Origin: Oscillospiraceae bacterium
GTDB taxonomy: Bacteria; Bacillota; Clostridia; Oscillospirales; Acutalibacteraceae
Assembly: GCA_003514385.1 (NCBI GenBank)
Contig: DOQR01000008.1
Coordinates: 101,146-165,145, forward strand
Direction of reading: 5' to 3'
DNA length: 64,000 nt
The position numbers and the translations under genes are program-made. Positions 43,588 to 51,996 of the stretch are shown here, in pieces (position 1 is the stretch's first letter; each line of letters begins with the position of its first letter). Below the pieces are notes generated by a model. It saw only the letters and a list, made by a program, of their open reading frames with translations, was not told the origin of the DNA and did no database searches.

Positions 43588-44049
43588 ATGCGAATACTTG
43601 TTCTTTCCGATTCCCACGGTATGCCCTCGCGCATACTCGACGCGGTCGAAGCGCATCCCGAAGCAGAGGCGCTGATTTTTCTCGGCGACGGCGAGCGGGA
43701 TCTCGACACGGTCGAAAGTTATTATCATAGCCTGCCGAATGTAATAAAGGTCGCGGGCAACTGCGATTTTTCTTCCAGTCTGCCGCTTCTGCGCGTGGTG
43801 ACCCTCGGCGGGAAAAAGATATACTGCACCCACGGTCACGCCGAGCATGTAAAATACGGCACGGACGAGCTTATTTGCCGCGCAAGGCAGGAGGGCGCCG
43901 ACATAGTATTATACGGCCATACCCACACGGGTGTTACTTGCTATGACGACGGGCTCTATATCATGAATCCCGGCAGCATACGCGACGGGCACTACGGCAT
44001 GATCGATATCGTGTCCGGCGGAATAATGCTCAACGAAGCTAAACTCTGA
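43588..44049 (+). CDS. YfcE/MJ0936-type metallophosphoesterase
   Basis: Cytoplasmic phosphodiesterase of 153 residues with the compact calcineurin-like fold. Metal ligands are in ILVLSDSHG, FLGDGERD, VAGNCD, CTHGHAEHV and YGHTHTG. Members hydrolyse small phosphodiesters in vitro; physiological substrates are unknown. It is followed after 8 nt by the decarboxylase-like gene and probably leads that transcript. Confidence 0.93.
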   Translation: MRILVLSDSHGMPSRILDAVEAHPEAEALIFLGDGERDLDTVESYYHSLPNVIKVAGNCDFSSSLPLLRVVTLGGKKIYCTHGHAEHVKYGTDELICRARQEGADIVLYGHTHTGVTCYDDGLYIMNPGSIRDGHYGMIDIVSGGIMLNEAKL

Positions 44050-44057
44050 GGTGAAAA

Positions 44058-45389
44058 ATGTCTGCTCCGCTTTTTGACGCCGTGACGGCGCACGCAAAAA
44101 AGCAAAAGGTCAGTATGCATATGCCCGCGCATAAAGGCAAATTCCCCGCGCTCGGCGGCATACAGAATTTTGATATAACGGAGATACCGGACACCGGAAG
44201 CCTCTTTGACGGCGAGGGAGCAACGGCTCTCGCGGAGGCGCAGGCGCAAAAGCTGTTCGGCTCTGCGGCGACATTTATGAGCGCCGGCGGCTGTACGCTC
44301 TGCATCCAGACGATGTTCAGAGCTGCCGCACCGCACGGCGGAAAAGTCGTCTGCGGGCGCGTTGTCCACCGCAGCGCGATAAACGCCATGTCCCTGCTCG
44401 GCATCGAACCCGTGTGGGTCCTGCCGGATCCGAGCGCGGGCGAGCTGTTCTCCGGGCGCATAACCGCAGAAGGTGTGCACCGCGCACTCGAAAAAACGCC
44501 CGAGGCAAAGGCGGTATATATCACTTCGCCAGATTATTTCGGCGTTATCAGCGATGTCAAATCGATAGCGGCTGTGGCACGCGAATTCGGGGTGCCCCTG
44601 CTTGTGGACTGTGCCCACGGAGCGCATCTGAAATTCTTGAAAAAAGATATCTCGCCGCTTAACCTCGGAGCGACAATGAGCGCCGAGAGCGCGCATAAGA
44701 CTCTGCCCGTCCTGACGGGTGGCGCATGGCTCCAGATCGGCGACGAAAGTTTTGTGCCTGAGATTCGCCGCGCCATGGCTCTTTTCGGCTCAACAAGCCC
44801 GTCTTATCCGATAATGATATCATTGGATCTCGCTCGCGACTGGCTCGAAAGCAATGCGGGTGAATTTATCCGCCTGAGCCGACGCGTGAAAAAAACAAAG
44901 GGACTTTGCCGTTTGCTCGGGCTTATCCTGCCCGAGGGCGAATGCGACCCGACGCGCATAGCGTTTGATGTTCAAAATTTCGGCTTCGACGGTGCAGATG
45001 TCGGCGAGCTTCTGCGTGCGCACGGCATTGAGCCCGAATATGCGGGGCTCGGGAAGATAATTCTCATCCCGTCCGTCATGAATACAGAAGAGGATTTTGA
45101 TAGACTTGATTCGGCTCTTGTTGATATATTTTCAAAGGCCGTGCCGTGCGGCAAAACTCCGATCGGAGTCAACGCATTTTTGCCGCGTATCAGCATGACA
45201 CTGCGCGAAGCTCTGCTCGCGGAGTGCGAATATATAAATATTGACTCTGCGCTCGGGCGGACGGCGGCGGAGGCATATTGCCCGTGCCCGCCCGCAATTC
45301 CCGCGGCAATGCCGGGAGAGATACTCGGCGAGCGGGAGATAGAGGAACTTCGCAGATACGGTATTTTCAATATAAAAGTTGTAAAATAA
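44058..45389 (+). CDS. Orn/Lys/Arg decarboxylase-family PLP enzyme (YaaO-like)
   Basis: Fold-type I PLP enzyme of the group III decarboxylases, 443 residues, cytoplasmic. It begins PLFDAVTAHAKKQKVSMHMP with the expected HMPAHKGK. The catalytic-histidine region is ASAGGCTL-like (MSAGGCTLCIQTM), and the PLP lysine lies in SAESAHKTLPVLTGG. It is short compared with SpeA-type decarboxylases and lacks the N-terminal receiver-like wing. In Firmicutes yaaO lies just upstream of tmk, darA, holB and ricT. Here darA, holB and ricT follow but tmk does not. The substrate is unproven. Confidence 0.9.
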   Translation: MSAPLFDAVTAHAKKQKVSMHMPAHKGKFPALGGIQNFDITEIPDTGSLFDGEGATALAEAQAQKLFGSAATFMSAGGCTLCIQTMFRAAAPHGGKVVCGRVVHRSAINAMSLLGIEPVWVLPDPSAGELFSGRITAEGVHRALEKTPEAKAVYITSPDYFGVISDVKSIAAVAREFGVPLLVDCAHGAHLKFLKKDISPLNLGATMSAESAHKTLPVLTGGAWLQIGDESFVPEIRRAMALFGSTSPSYPIMISLDLARDWLESNAGEFIRLSRRVKKTKGLCRLLGLILPEGECDPTRIAFDVQNFGFDGADVGELLRAHGIEPEYAGLGKIILIPSVMNTEEDFDRLDSALVDIFSKAVPCGKTPIGVNAFLPRISMTLREALLAECEYINIDSALGRTAAEAYCPCPPAIPAAMPGEILGEREIEELRRYGIFNIKVVK

Positions 45390-45440
45390 TCTAAGATGTT
45401 TTATAATATTATTGAGTAAGATATGAAAGGAGCTCTTCCG

Positions 45441-45764
45441 ATGAAACTCATCATCGCGATAATCAGCAACGACGACTCATATGACGTTTTGAGCGAGCTT
45501 ACAAAGGCCGGCTTTGACGCTACGAAGCTGTCGACAACGGGCGGATTTCTGAGCGCGGGCAACGTCACTCTGCTCATAGGCGTTGAGGACAGCCGCGTTG
45601 ACGATGTCATGGAGATACTCAGGGAAAACAGCTCCAGACGCACTCAGCTCATGACCGCCGCTCCCGCTTATAATGCGGAGAGCTTCGTGACCCTGCCCGT
45701 TCAGGTCGCGGTCGGCGGCGCTACCGTGTTCGTTGTGAACATGGATAAATTCTATAAGCTGTAA
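45441..45764 (+). CDS. darA: Cyclic di-AMP receptor DarA (PstA/YaaQ)
   Basis: PII-like trimeric signalling protein that binds cyclic di-AMP. 107 residues from ATG 45441, with AAGGAG 10 nt before. An upstream ATG at 45423 precedes the ribosome-binding site. Family landmarks are KLIIAIISNDDSYDVLSELT, STTGGFLSAGNVTLLIGVED and the C-terminal VAVGGATVFVVNMDKF. It lies between the decarboxylase-like gene and holB as in other Firmicutes. Confidence 0.95.
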   Translation: MKLIIAIISNDDSYDVLSELTKAGFDATKLSTTGGFLSAGNVTLLIGVEDSRVDDVMEILRENSSRRTQLMTAAPAYNAESFVTLPVQVAVGGATVFVVNMDKFYKL

Positions 45765-45777
45765 TGTCGGAGAACAT

Positions 45778-46641
45778 ATGGGATTCGAGTCTTTGCAAAT
45801 ATCAGAGCCGCTGAAAAAGGCTCTGAGTTCCTCTGTGAACTCAGGGCGTTTTCCCCATGCCGCGATTCTCGAGGATGAGGACAGCGAACGCCTGATGGAT
45901 ACTGCGAAGACCCTCGCCGCCGCGCTGGTGTGCTCGGGGGACGATAAACCCTGCGGCAGGTGTATAAACTGCTTCAAGGCGCGCTCGGATTCGCATCCCG
46001 ATATAAAAATTTTCGAGCCCGACCCGAAAACGAATAATTTCAAGGTCGAGACCGTCCGCGAGATACGCTCGGATGCCTATATAGTCGCAAACGAGGCGGA
46101 CAGAAAAGTGTATATCTTAAAAGACGCGCAGAATATGCTTGTCCCCGCGCAGAACGCGCTGCTCAAAGTTCTCGAAGAGCCGCCGGAGGGTGTGTGCTTT
46201 CTGCTGCTGACGGATGACAAGAATGTGTTCTTGCAGACCGTTTTGTCCCGCTGCGCAGTCTTTTCTCAGGGCGGCGGCAGGCGCGTTGACGGCGGCGTTT
46301 TTGAAGCGGCGCGCGCTGTTGCGGCGGCTGTGCCGGAGGCTAATGAATATCCTCTGCTCGCGGCGACAGCGGCGTTTGAAAAGGATAAAACGCTCTTCAG
46401 AGCAGTCTTGCAGGTCCTGCCCGAATTTTTTCGCGCGGCGGTGCTGATAAAATCAGGAGTCGAAGCGCCCGAAGAATATAAAACCGAGGCGCAGAAGCTC
46501 GCGGGGAATGTTACGACTGCGAATCTTATGCGCATGATAACCTGCGCTGACGATTTGGCGGCTTCGTTTGAAAGAAATGAAAATTACACTCTGCTTATTA
46601 CCCGTATGTGCGCCGAGCTGCGCAGGGCATCCGGCAGATGA
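45778..46641 (+). CDS. holB: DNA polymerase III subunit delta'
   Basis: Clamp-loader stator subunit. 287 residues. The N-terminal AAA+ domain has a degenerate nucleotide site (AAILEDEDSERLMDTAKT in place of Walker A), as is normal for delta'. The zinc module is CGRCINCFKA with an upstream Cys (CSGDDKPC). The sensor and helical regions include AQNALLKVLEEPPEGVCFLL. It starts 13 nt after darA and is followed 13 nt later by ricT. Confidence 0.93.
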   Translation: MGFESLQISEPLKKALSSSVNSGRFPHAAILEDEDSERLMDTAKTLAAALVCSGDDKPCGRCINCFKARSDSHPDIKIFEPDPKTNNFKVETVREIRSDAYIVANEADRKVYILKDAQNMLVPAQNALLKVLEEPPEGVCFLLLTDDKNVFLQTVLSRCAVFSQGGGRRVDGGVFEAARAVAAAVPEANEYPLLAATAAFEKDKTLFRAVLQVLPEFFRAAVLIKSGVEAPEEYKTEAQKLAGNVTTANLMRMITCADDLAASFERNENYTLLITRMCAELRRASGR

Positions 46642-46654
46642 AAGGATGAAATAA

Positions 46655-47521
46655 ATGGCCCAGGTCATAGGAGTCAGATTCAGAGAGGTCGGAAAAGTCT
46701 ATTATTTCGACCCTCTCGATAATAAATTCGAAAAGGGCAACCATGTTATCGTCGAGACTGTCCGCGGAATGGAGTGCGGCGAAGTTGCGCTCGAAAACAG
46801 CGAGGTCAGCGACGAGGAGATAGTCAAGCCCCTGAAATCCGTTGTGCGCCGCGCGACGGATGCGGACCTGAAAATAGTCGAGGAAAACCGCAAAAAAGAG
46901 CAGGAAGCTTTTGATATCTGCCTGCAAAAGATAGCCGACCACGGGCTCGACATGATGAAGCTTGTCAATGTCGAATACGCCTTCGACGGCAAGAAGATAC
47001 TTTTCTATTACACCTCCGATGTCAGAGTCGATTTCCGTGAGCTCGTAAAAGATCTTGCCCGCGTGTTCCGCACGAGGATAGAGCTTCGTCAGATAGGCGT
47101 ACGCGACGGGTCGAAGATGCTCGGCGGTCTCGGTATGTGCGGCAGACCGTTCTGCTGCAGCACGTTTATCGGCGATTTCCAGCCCGTGTCGATAAAGATG
47201 GCAAAAGAACAGGGACTCTCGCTCAACCCCGTCAAGATAAGCGGCACCTGCGGCAGGCTCATGTGCTGTCTCAAATATGAGCAGGACAACTACGAGTATC
47301 TGCTCAAGATAACCCCGAAGCAGGGCGCGCTCGTCGATACCCCCGAGGGCAGGGGAATCGTGGTCGAAGTTAATCTTCTCTCAGGTCAGCTCAAGGTCAG
47401 ACTCGACCGCTGTCCCGATGCCGCGCCGCATTCGTTCAACCGCCGCGAGGTGAAGACGATAAAGGACGGCAAAATAAAGGTCGACCGCTCCGAGCTCGAG
47501 GCTCTCAAGGGAATAGAATAA
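46655..47521 (+). CDS. ricT: Regulatory iron-sulfur-containing complex subunit RicT (PSP1 domain)
   Basis: PSP1-domain protein YaaT/RicT, part of the RicAFT complex that stimulates RNase Y-dependent mRNA maturation and affects sporulation in Bacillus. 288 residues. Family segments are VIGVRFREVGKVYYFDP and LDMMKLVNVEYAFDGKK, and the cysteine-rich stretches GGLGMCGRPFCC and CGRLMCCLKYE provide Fe-S ligands. It is the last gene of the yaaO-darA-holB-ricT run. RicA and RicF are not in the window. Confidence 0.95.
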   Translation: MAQVIGVRFREVGKVYYFDPLDNKFEKGNHVIVETVRGMECGEVALENSEVSDEEIVKPLKSVVRRATDADLKIVEENRKKEQEAFDICLQKIADHGLDMMKLVNVEYAFDGKKILFYYTSDVRVDFRELVKDLARVFRTRIELRQIGVRDGSKMLGGLGMCGRPFCCSTFIGDFQPVSIKMAKEQGLSLNPVKISGTCGRLMCCLKYEQDNYEYLLKITPKQGALVDTPEGRGIVVEVNLLSGQLKVRLDRCPDAAPHSFNRREVKTIKDGKIKVDRSELEALKGIE

Positions 47522-47541
47522 ACGAGGACATAATTTTACTC

Positions 47542-47569
47542 TTGATTTTTCTATATAATGTGATACAAT
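47542..47569 (+). promoter_or_regulatory. Ferredoxin promoter
   Basis: -35 TTGATT (47542-47547), 16-bp spacer, -10 TACAAT (47564-47569). A TATAAT at 47553-47558 is a possible alternative -10. Confidence 0.6.
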
Positions 47570-47637
47570 GATTGTACAGCGTATGCGGATATCCGCGTGC
47601 GATGTTAAAGAGAAATATGTGTAAGGAGGATTGACTA

Positions 47638-47805
47638 ATGGCTTATCATATCAGCGACGATTGCATTTCCTGCGGCGCTTGCGAGGCTGAGTGCCCCGTA
47701 GGAGCTATTTCTGAGGGCGACGGCAAGTTCGAGATCAACGCAGATCTCTGCACCGAGTGCGGTTCCTGCGCAGATGCTTGCCCTGTTGGAGCTCCCCAGC
47801 AGTAA
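47638..47805 (+). CDS. Clostridial 2[4Fe-4S] ferredoxin
   Basis: Low-potential electron carrier of 55 residues. It starts MAYHISDDCISCGACEAECP and contains two CxxCxxCxxxCP motifs (ISCGACEAECPVGAI and CTECGSCADACPVGA), which bind two [4Fe-4S] clusters. The protein is strongly acidic as expected. AAGGAGG lies 8 nt before the ATG, and the gene has its own promoter and terminator, so it is a highly expressed single gene. It serves fermentative and hydrogenase or oxidoreductase partners. Confidence 0.97.
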   Translation: MAYHISDDCISCGACEAECPVGAISEGDGKFEINADLCTECGSCADACPVGAPQQ

Positions 47806-47821
47806 TCAATCTTTACATCAG

Positions 47822-47855
47822 AAAAGCCTGCACAGTTCATGCTGTGCAGGCTTTT
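47822..47855 (+). terminator. Ferredoxin terminator
   Basis: 14-bp perfect stem AAAAGCCTGCACAG (47822-47835) with CTGTGCAGGCTTTT (47842-47855). Confidence 0.93.
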
Positions 47856-47867
47856 TACTATGCCGAC

Positions 47868-47904
47868 AAAAAATCCTCCGTATGAGATATATCATACGGA
47901 GGAT
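47868..47904 (-). terminator. Terminator of the P-loop kinase gene
   Basis: 13-bp perfect stem ATCCTCCGTATGA (47873-47885) with TCATACGGAGGAT (47892-47904). The A run before it forms the U tract on -. The core matches the terminator at 6190-6225. Confidence 0.9.
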
Positions 47905-47927
47905 CGTTTGCTTTATTTGGCTTTTAC

Positions 47928-48491
47928 TCAGCCGATTTTCGGCTTGAGAACAGTCTCGTAGAAGTTGTCGACTGCCGCGTAGAAGTCCTCAACGCCGCCG
48001 TCGTTCTTGATGACATAGTTCGCCATCTTCTCGCTCTCGCTGGTGTGGAAGATCTCCTCCTCGTGGAGATCGTTCTCGCGAAGCTTCTCAACGCTCTTGC
48101 CGTCGCGCTCGGAGCCGCGGGCAATCATTCTCTGATAACGAACCTCGTCGTCGCTGATAACAACATCAACAAGGATGAAATCATCGCCGAAAGCCTTGCG
48201 GAAAATCTCGATGTCCGAGGGCGGACGGATGCCGGAAACAAGGTAATTCGGAGCGTCCGATTCCTTTATCTTCTTGACGATCATCTCGGGGAAGAAGGTC
48301 TGACCAAACTCGCCCATGTACTTCTTGCTGGTAGCATGAAGATTGTCACGGGTCAGCTCAAGGCCGTCCTTAGTTGCGAGCTCGCGGACAACATCGCCGA
48401 TGGAGATCATCGGGAAGCCGTACTTCTGGGCAACATAATCAAGGAAGAAATCCTTGCCTGTGCCGTTCTTACCGACAGCTGCTAAAATCAT
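47928..48491 (-). CDS. P-loop nucleotide kinase-like protein (AAA family)
   Basis: 187 residues, cytoplasmic. Walker A is GKNGTGK (7-13). The layout resembles dephospho-CoA kinase or archaeal-type adenylate kinases: FPMISIGDVVRELA after the P-loop, YLVSGIRPPSDIEIFR, and a basic lid-like RMIARGSERDGKS. The substrate cannot be assigned. tmk is absent from its usual place in the nearby holB locus, but no thymidylate-kinase signature is seen here, so that link would be speculative. Confidence 0.75.
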   Translation of the reverse strand: MILAAVGKNGTGKDFFLDYVAQKYGFPMISIGDVVRELATKDGLELTRDNLHATSKKYMGEFGQTFFPEMIVKKIKESDAPNYLVSGIRPPSDIEIFRKAFGDDFILVDVVISDDEVRYQRMIARGSERDGKSVEKLRENDLHEEEIFHTSESEKMANYVIKNDGGVEDFYAAVDNFYETVLKPKIG

Positions 48492-48546
48492 AATTTATAC
48501 CTCCATTTTGTTTTCGCAAATATTATATATTATGGCGGAGGCTTTG

Positions 48547-50865
48547 TCAATTCCCGATTCTGTCCGCACTGTGGATGCGCACGCATATCGCCGTCATGTC
48601 GTCGGATTTTTTGCCCTTGCGGCGGCTGAGTGCCGCGGCGGTCAGCTCCTCGGCGAGCCCCTGCGCGTCCCCGCGCCATGAGCGGATGAGCTTCGTTATC
48701 CATTCGCTGCCGTCCGCCGCAACTCCGTCGGATATCATAACAACGGTGTCGCCCTCGCGAAGCTCTGCGCCCGCCTTTGAAAACCCTATGCGGCTGAGTA
48801 TGCCCGCCGGGAGCGACGGCAGCTCGAGTATCGCGGTGCGCCCGGAGCGCTTTATGAAGCAGGGCGCCGCGCCGGCCTTGAAGAAGCTTATCTCGCCCGA
48901 ATACGGGTCGAGCGACGCTATGTCGAGGGTCGCGAGGCTCTCGTCCTCGCTCTTGGCGATGAGCGCGGTGTTGACCGTTCTGAGCGCCGCTTCGCAGGAA
49001 AGCCCGGAGCAGATGAGCGACGCGAAAAGGTCGGTCGCCATAGCAGAGTCAACTGCGGCGCGCCTGCCCGTCCCCATGCCGTCGCTTAAAATTATCACAT
49101 TCCGCCCGTCCTCGAGTCCCACGCAGTCGTAGCAGTCGCCGCAGTCGCCGTCGTCCGAACCCGGTCGCTGATCCGAGCCTATTTCAAAGCAAAATCGCGG
49201 CTTCTCGCTGAATGTCAGCTCGACACCATTCTCAATATCGCGTATCGCGGGGAGCGCCAGAGTCGCACCGAGTTCTTTTGAAAGCGCGTTTGTCGCCTCG
49301 CGCAAAACGGCGTTTTCGGGCAGTTCGGTGATTTTTGCGGTGAGTATTATATGCCCCGAGCCGTCTCGTTTGCAGCACGCGGAGAGGACATTCATGCCGA
49401 GCCCGCCGAGCGTATCAGATGCGGCAGAGGTCTGAGAGGGGAGGAACATATCGCTTTTTGCCGTCTCTGCGCCTATCTCGCCGAGGATATCCGCCATCGC
49501 GCCGAAGCTGTCCGCGACCGCGCGGCGGAGCTGATTGGTTTTCTGCGCCGCGCATGCCGATGCTACACTGCTTGCAAAAACGCGGTTGAAATTTTCTGCG
49601 ACCGCCGAAGCCTTCGGGCACTCGGCGCAAAACTCTGTGCCGAATTCGGCTGATGTTATGTGATTCTCTTCGCGGAGTATCTTCACGGCGTCCGAAAAAG
49701 TCCGCTCACGGAGCTTCTCATTTTTGCCGGCGCACTTTCCGCACGCAGCGCAGACGCTCTGCTTTACCCGCGCGGTTATTATCTCCGGCTCGTCGGGGCG
49801 CGCCGAGTCTATCTTCTTGCCAACCCGTTCAATACATTGACCTACGCCCTCGAGCGCGCTCTCTGCGTCGCCGAGCCGCCTGCACAGCTCGCTGCGTTCG
49901 CCGCTCGGCGCATATTCCTGCGCGGGGCTCAGACTGTCGCGTAGCTTTTCGAGCTTCGTGCGCGGAATGAGAACAAATATCAGCGCCGCCGCCGCGCTCT
50001 CCGCTATCGCGGCTATCGTCTGCGGGTTTGGCGAGATGACCGCGCTTATCCCACAGATGCAGATAAACGCCGCGGATATCCCGAGCTGACCGAACTGATA
50101 AAACAGCCCGGCGCAGAGTCCCGCCGCCGAATACACCGCGCCGAGAGCGGGATCGCCGCACGCCGCCGCGAGCGCTATCCCGGAGCATATGCCGCCGAAC
50201 GCGCCGCCCGCTTCGCGCAGAGTGAAGCACAGGAGCATGACAATAAACGCAGCCGCAGTCCCGGCGGGGCGAAAGTTCATGATATCAAACTCCGCGAGCG
50301 CTGCGAGCGCCGCGCAGCAGGAGATGGCGGCGCATATAATGTCGCGCCTGCCGAGCCGCCGAGTCTCTTTTCTTTTATCAATGAGCGCGAGCGAACGCGA
50401 GAAAAAATATGTCATCCCGCCCGCGAGAACGCAGTCGGCGAGAAAAGTCACAATGCCGTTTAGCGAAAAGCCTTCGACGAGCAGAACGGCTATGCCGGTT
50501 GAAGCACAGCAGAGAGCCGAGGCAATCGGCGCGACTTTTCGCGCGCTGTTTTCTCCGCGCAGACGGCTGACGGAAAAATTTATCAGCGCGATTCCCGCGA
50601 CGCACGCCATGTATCTTATCCCCGCCGTCCCTGAGAAGGATAGCAGATAGCCGACGAGCGCGCCGACTGACGCCGCGAGCGCATATGACCCGGCGGCAGC
50701 GGAAAACGCGAGCCCGAGCGGCGAGAGACTGCCGAAAATCTTCGCACGCGCGAGCAGCAGCCCGACCGCGCATGAAAATATACATTTGAGCGAGAAGATA
50801 ATTTTCTCCCGCTTTTCTTCGTCTATGAACCTGAACTTGTCCGCCTTGGCTTTTGAACGCTCCAT
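48547..50865 (-). CDS. spoIIE: Stage II sporulation protein E (SpoIIE phosphatase)
   Basis: Sporulation phosphatase that dephosphorylates SpoIIAA and activates sigma-F in the forespore. 772 residues: cytoplasmic lead (1-25), about ten membrane helices (25-300), a regulatory linker with CxxC-type cysteines (AACGKCAGKNEKLRE, FCAECPKAS), and a C-terminal PP2C domain (about 560-770) with VIILSDGMGTGRRAA, FFKAGAAPCFI and VVMISDGVA carrying the metal-binding aspartates. An inverted repeat spans its promoter (50920-50970). It indicates that the host makes spores. Confidence 0.96.
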   Translation of the reverse strand: MERSKAKADKFRFIDEEKREKIIFSLKCIFSCAVGLLLARAKIFGSLSPLGLAFSAAAGSYALAASVGALVGYLLSFSGTAGIRYMACVAGIALINFSVSRLRGENSARKVAPIASALCCASTGIAVLLVEGFSLNGIVTFLADCVLAGGMTYFFSRSLALIDKRKETRRLGRRDIICAAISCCAALAALAEFDIMNFRPAGTAAAFIVMLLCFTLREAGGAFGGICSGIALAAACGDPALGAVYSAAGLCAGLFYQFGQLGISAAFICICGISAVISPNPQTIAAIAESAAAALIFVLIPRTKLEKLRDSLSPAQEYAPSGERSELCRRLGDAESALEGVGQCIERVGKKIDSARPDEPEIITARVKQSVCAACGKCAGKNEKLRERTFSDAVKILREENHITSAEFGTEFCAECPKASAVAENFNRVFASSVASACAAQKTNQLRRAVADSFGAMADILGEIGAETAKSDMFLPSQTSAASDTLGGLGMNVLSACCKRDGSGHIILTAKITELPENAVLREATNALSKELGATLALPAIRDIENGVELTFSEKPRFCFEIGSDQRPGSDDGDCGDCYDCVGLEDGRNVIILSDGMGTGRRAAVDSAMATDLFASLICSGLSCEAALRTVNTALIAKSEDESLATLDIASLDPYSGEISFFKAGAAPCFIKRSGRTAILELPSLPAGILSRIGFSKAGAELREGDTVVMISDGVAADGSEWITKLIRSWRGDAQGLAEELTAAALSRRKGKKSDDMTAICVRIHSADRIGN

Positions 50866-50919
50866 GTTTTTTCACTTCTCTTTTTCGATATTGCGCCGCA
50901 AATATTTATGTACGGGCTG

Positions 50920-50970
50920 TTTTGACACAATTATTATTTTATATTTTCGCATATAAAAAATGTGTCAAAA
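50920..50970. promoter_or_regulatory. Inverted repeat around the spoIIE promoter
   Basis: TTTTGACACA (50920-50929) and TGTGTCAAAA (50961-50970), perfect 10-bp arms 31 bp apart. Each arm contains a TTGACA-like -35 pointing inward. On the - strand, TTGACA then AT-rich sequence would serve spoIIE. A Spo0A site is possible but not exact. Confidence 0.45.
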
Positions 50971-51007
50971 ATACCGCGGCAAAAAACACAAGCTTTTGCC
51001 GCGGTAT
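50971..51007 (-). terminator. Terminator of the galactosidase-PLC operon
   Basis: 14-bp perfect stem ATACCGCGGCAAAA (50971-50984) with TTTTGCCGCGGTAT (50994-51007); U-rich continuation on -. Confidence 0.9.
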
Positions 51008-51075
51008 GACGAGAAGTGTCAATATTGAATTTTAAAAGTAAAAACTATTCGCATAAAGCTAAAGATAGTTGCACT

Positions 51076-51996
51076 TTACGCCTGCTCTGCGCCGTAATTG
51101 CTCATAAAGACGGCGCGGCAGATGTCCGGGGATATGTGGTCCGCGGCGACGATGCCGTAGTGCCTGCCAGATATAAATTTATATTCTTTGAGTCGGCGGT
51201 TGATGAACGCCGAACCTGCTTTCGGGGTTATAAAGCCCGTGCAGCTCGTCAGGCAAATATTGAAATTCCTCGGGTCAAGGTCGGATTCAAGAAAAGCTGT
51301 AACGGCTTTCCATTTCTTGATTCCGCCGAGCTTGTATGAATCCTGGACATACATCTGCGCGTATGTCTTGCCGTCCGAAAGCTTCTTTATATCGCGGCGG
51401 CGAAAATCGCGGATATCCCTGCTGCCGATATACGGGTACGCGCTGAAATCGATTCCGCAGGTCTTGTCGTCGAAGTGCAAAGCGTCAACGCCTACCACGC
51501 GCAGCAGCACTATCTTCCCGCGCACTTCGCCGAGAGCGGGTATGCGGTTTTCGAGATACCAAAGCTCTTCTCTGCCCCTGATGCACTGCGCATAAAACTC
51601 GCCGAACAGCGCGATGCCCGCGTCGCCGTCGTCCTCCTTGAGCTGAAACAGAATTGTCTCGCCGGGGTTCTCTTTGAGAAAGCTTTCGCACATATTTACA
51701 GTATCTGCGGCGGTGATGTCGGCGGAATTCAAGCCGCGTTCTTTTTTGCAGTCCGCGATGCTGTGAACCGCGACGAGCTTTCTGCCGTCTTTTAGCTCAA
51801 AGCGCATGTCGAGATACCGCACGCCGATTTGCAGCTGCTCTTCTATTGTTAAGTTCTGCGTGTTGCATATCGGTGCGAAGCGGACGTATTTTGTCGCGCT
51901 GTCGTGCGTGCCGGGCGTGTTTATGGCGGTTATCGGCAGGTCGGAGCAAAGTCCGCTCATCCAGTTTGCGCCGTTTATTTTATCCATTTCACTCAT
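51076..51996 (-). CDS. Phosphatidylinositol-specific phospholipase C-like protein
   Basis: 306 residues, PI-PLC X-box domain. H31, D32, R65 and H78 (NTPGTHDSAT, LDMRFELKDG, VAVHSIADC) occupy the positions of the catalytic His, Asp, Arg and His of bacterial PI-PLC. No signal peptide, anchor or C-terminal sorting signal is seen, unlike the secreted Bacillus and Listeria enzymes. The gene overlaps the stop of the upstream alpha-galactosidase by 4 nt (ATGA), so it is translationally coupled. Possible substrates are inositol-containing glycolipids taken up by the cell. Its real reaction is unproven. Confidence 0.88.
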   Translation of the reverse strand: MSEMDKINGANWMSGLCSDLPITAINTPGTHDSATKYVRFAPICNTQNLTIEEQLQIGVRYLDMRFELKDGRKLVAVHSIADCKKERGLNSADITAADTVNMCESFLKENPGETILFQLKEDDGDAGIALFGEFYAQCIRGREELWYLENRIPALGEVRGKIVLLRVVGVDALHFDDKTCGIDFSAYPYIGSRDIRDFRRRDIKKLSDGKTYAQMYVQDSYKLGGIKKWKAVTAFLESDLDPRNFNICLTSCTGFITPKAGSAFINRRLKEYKFISGRHYGIVAADHISPDICRAVFMSNYGAEQA

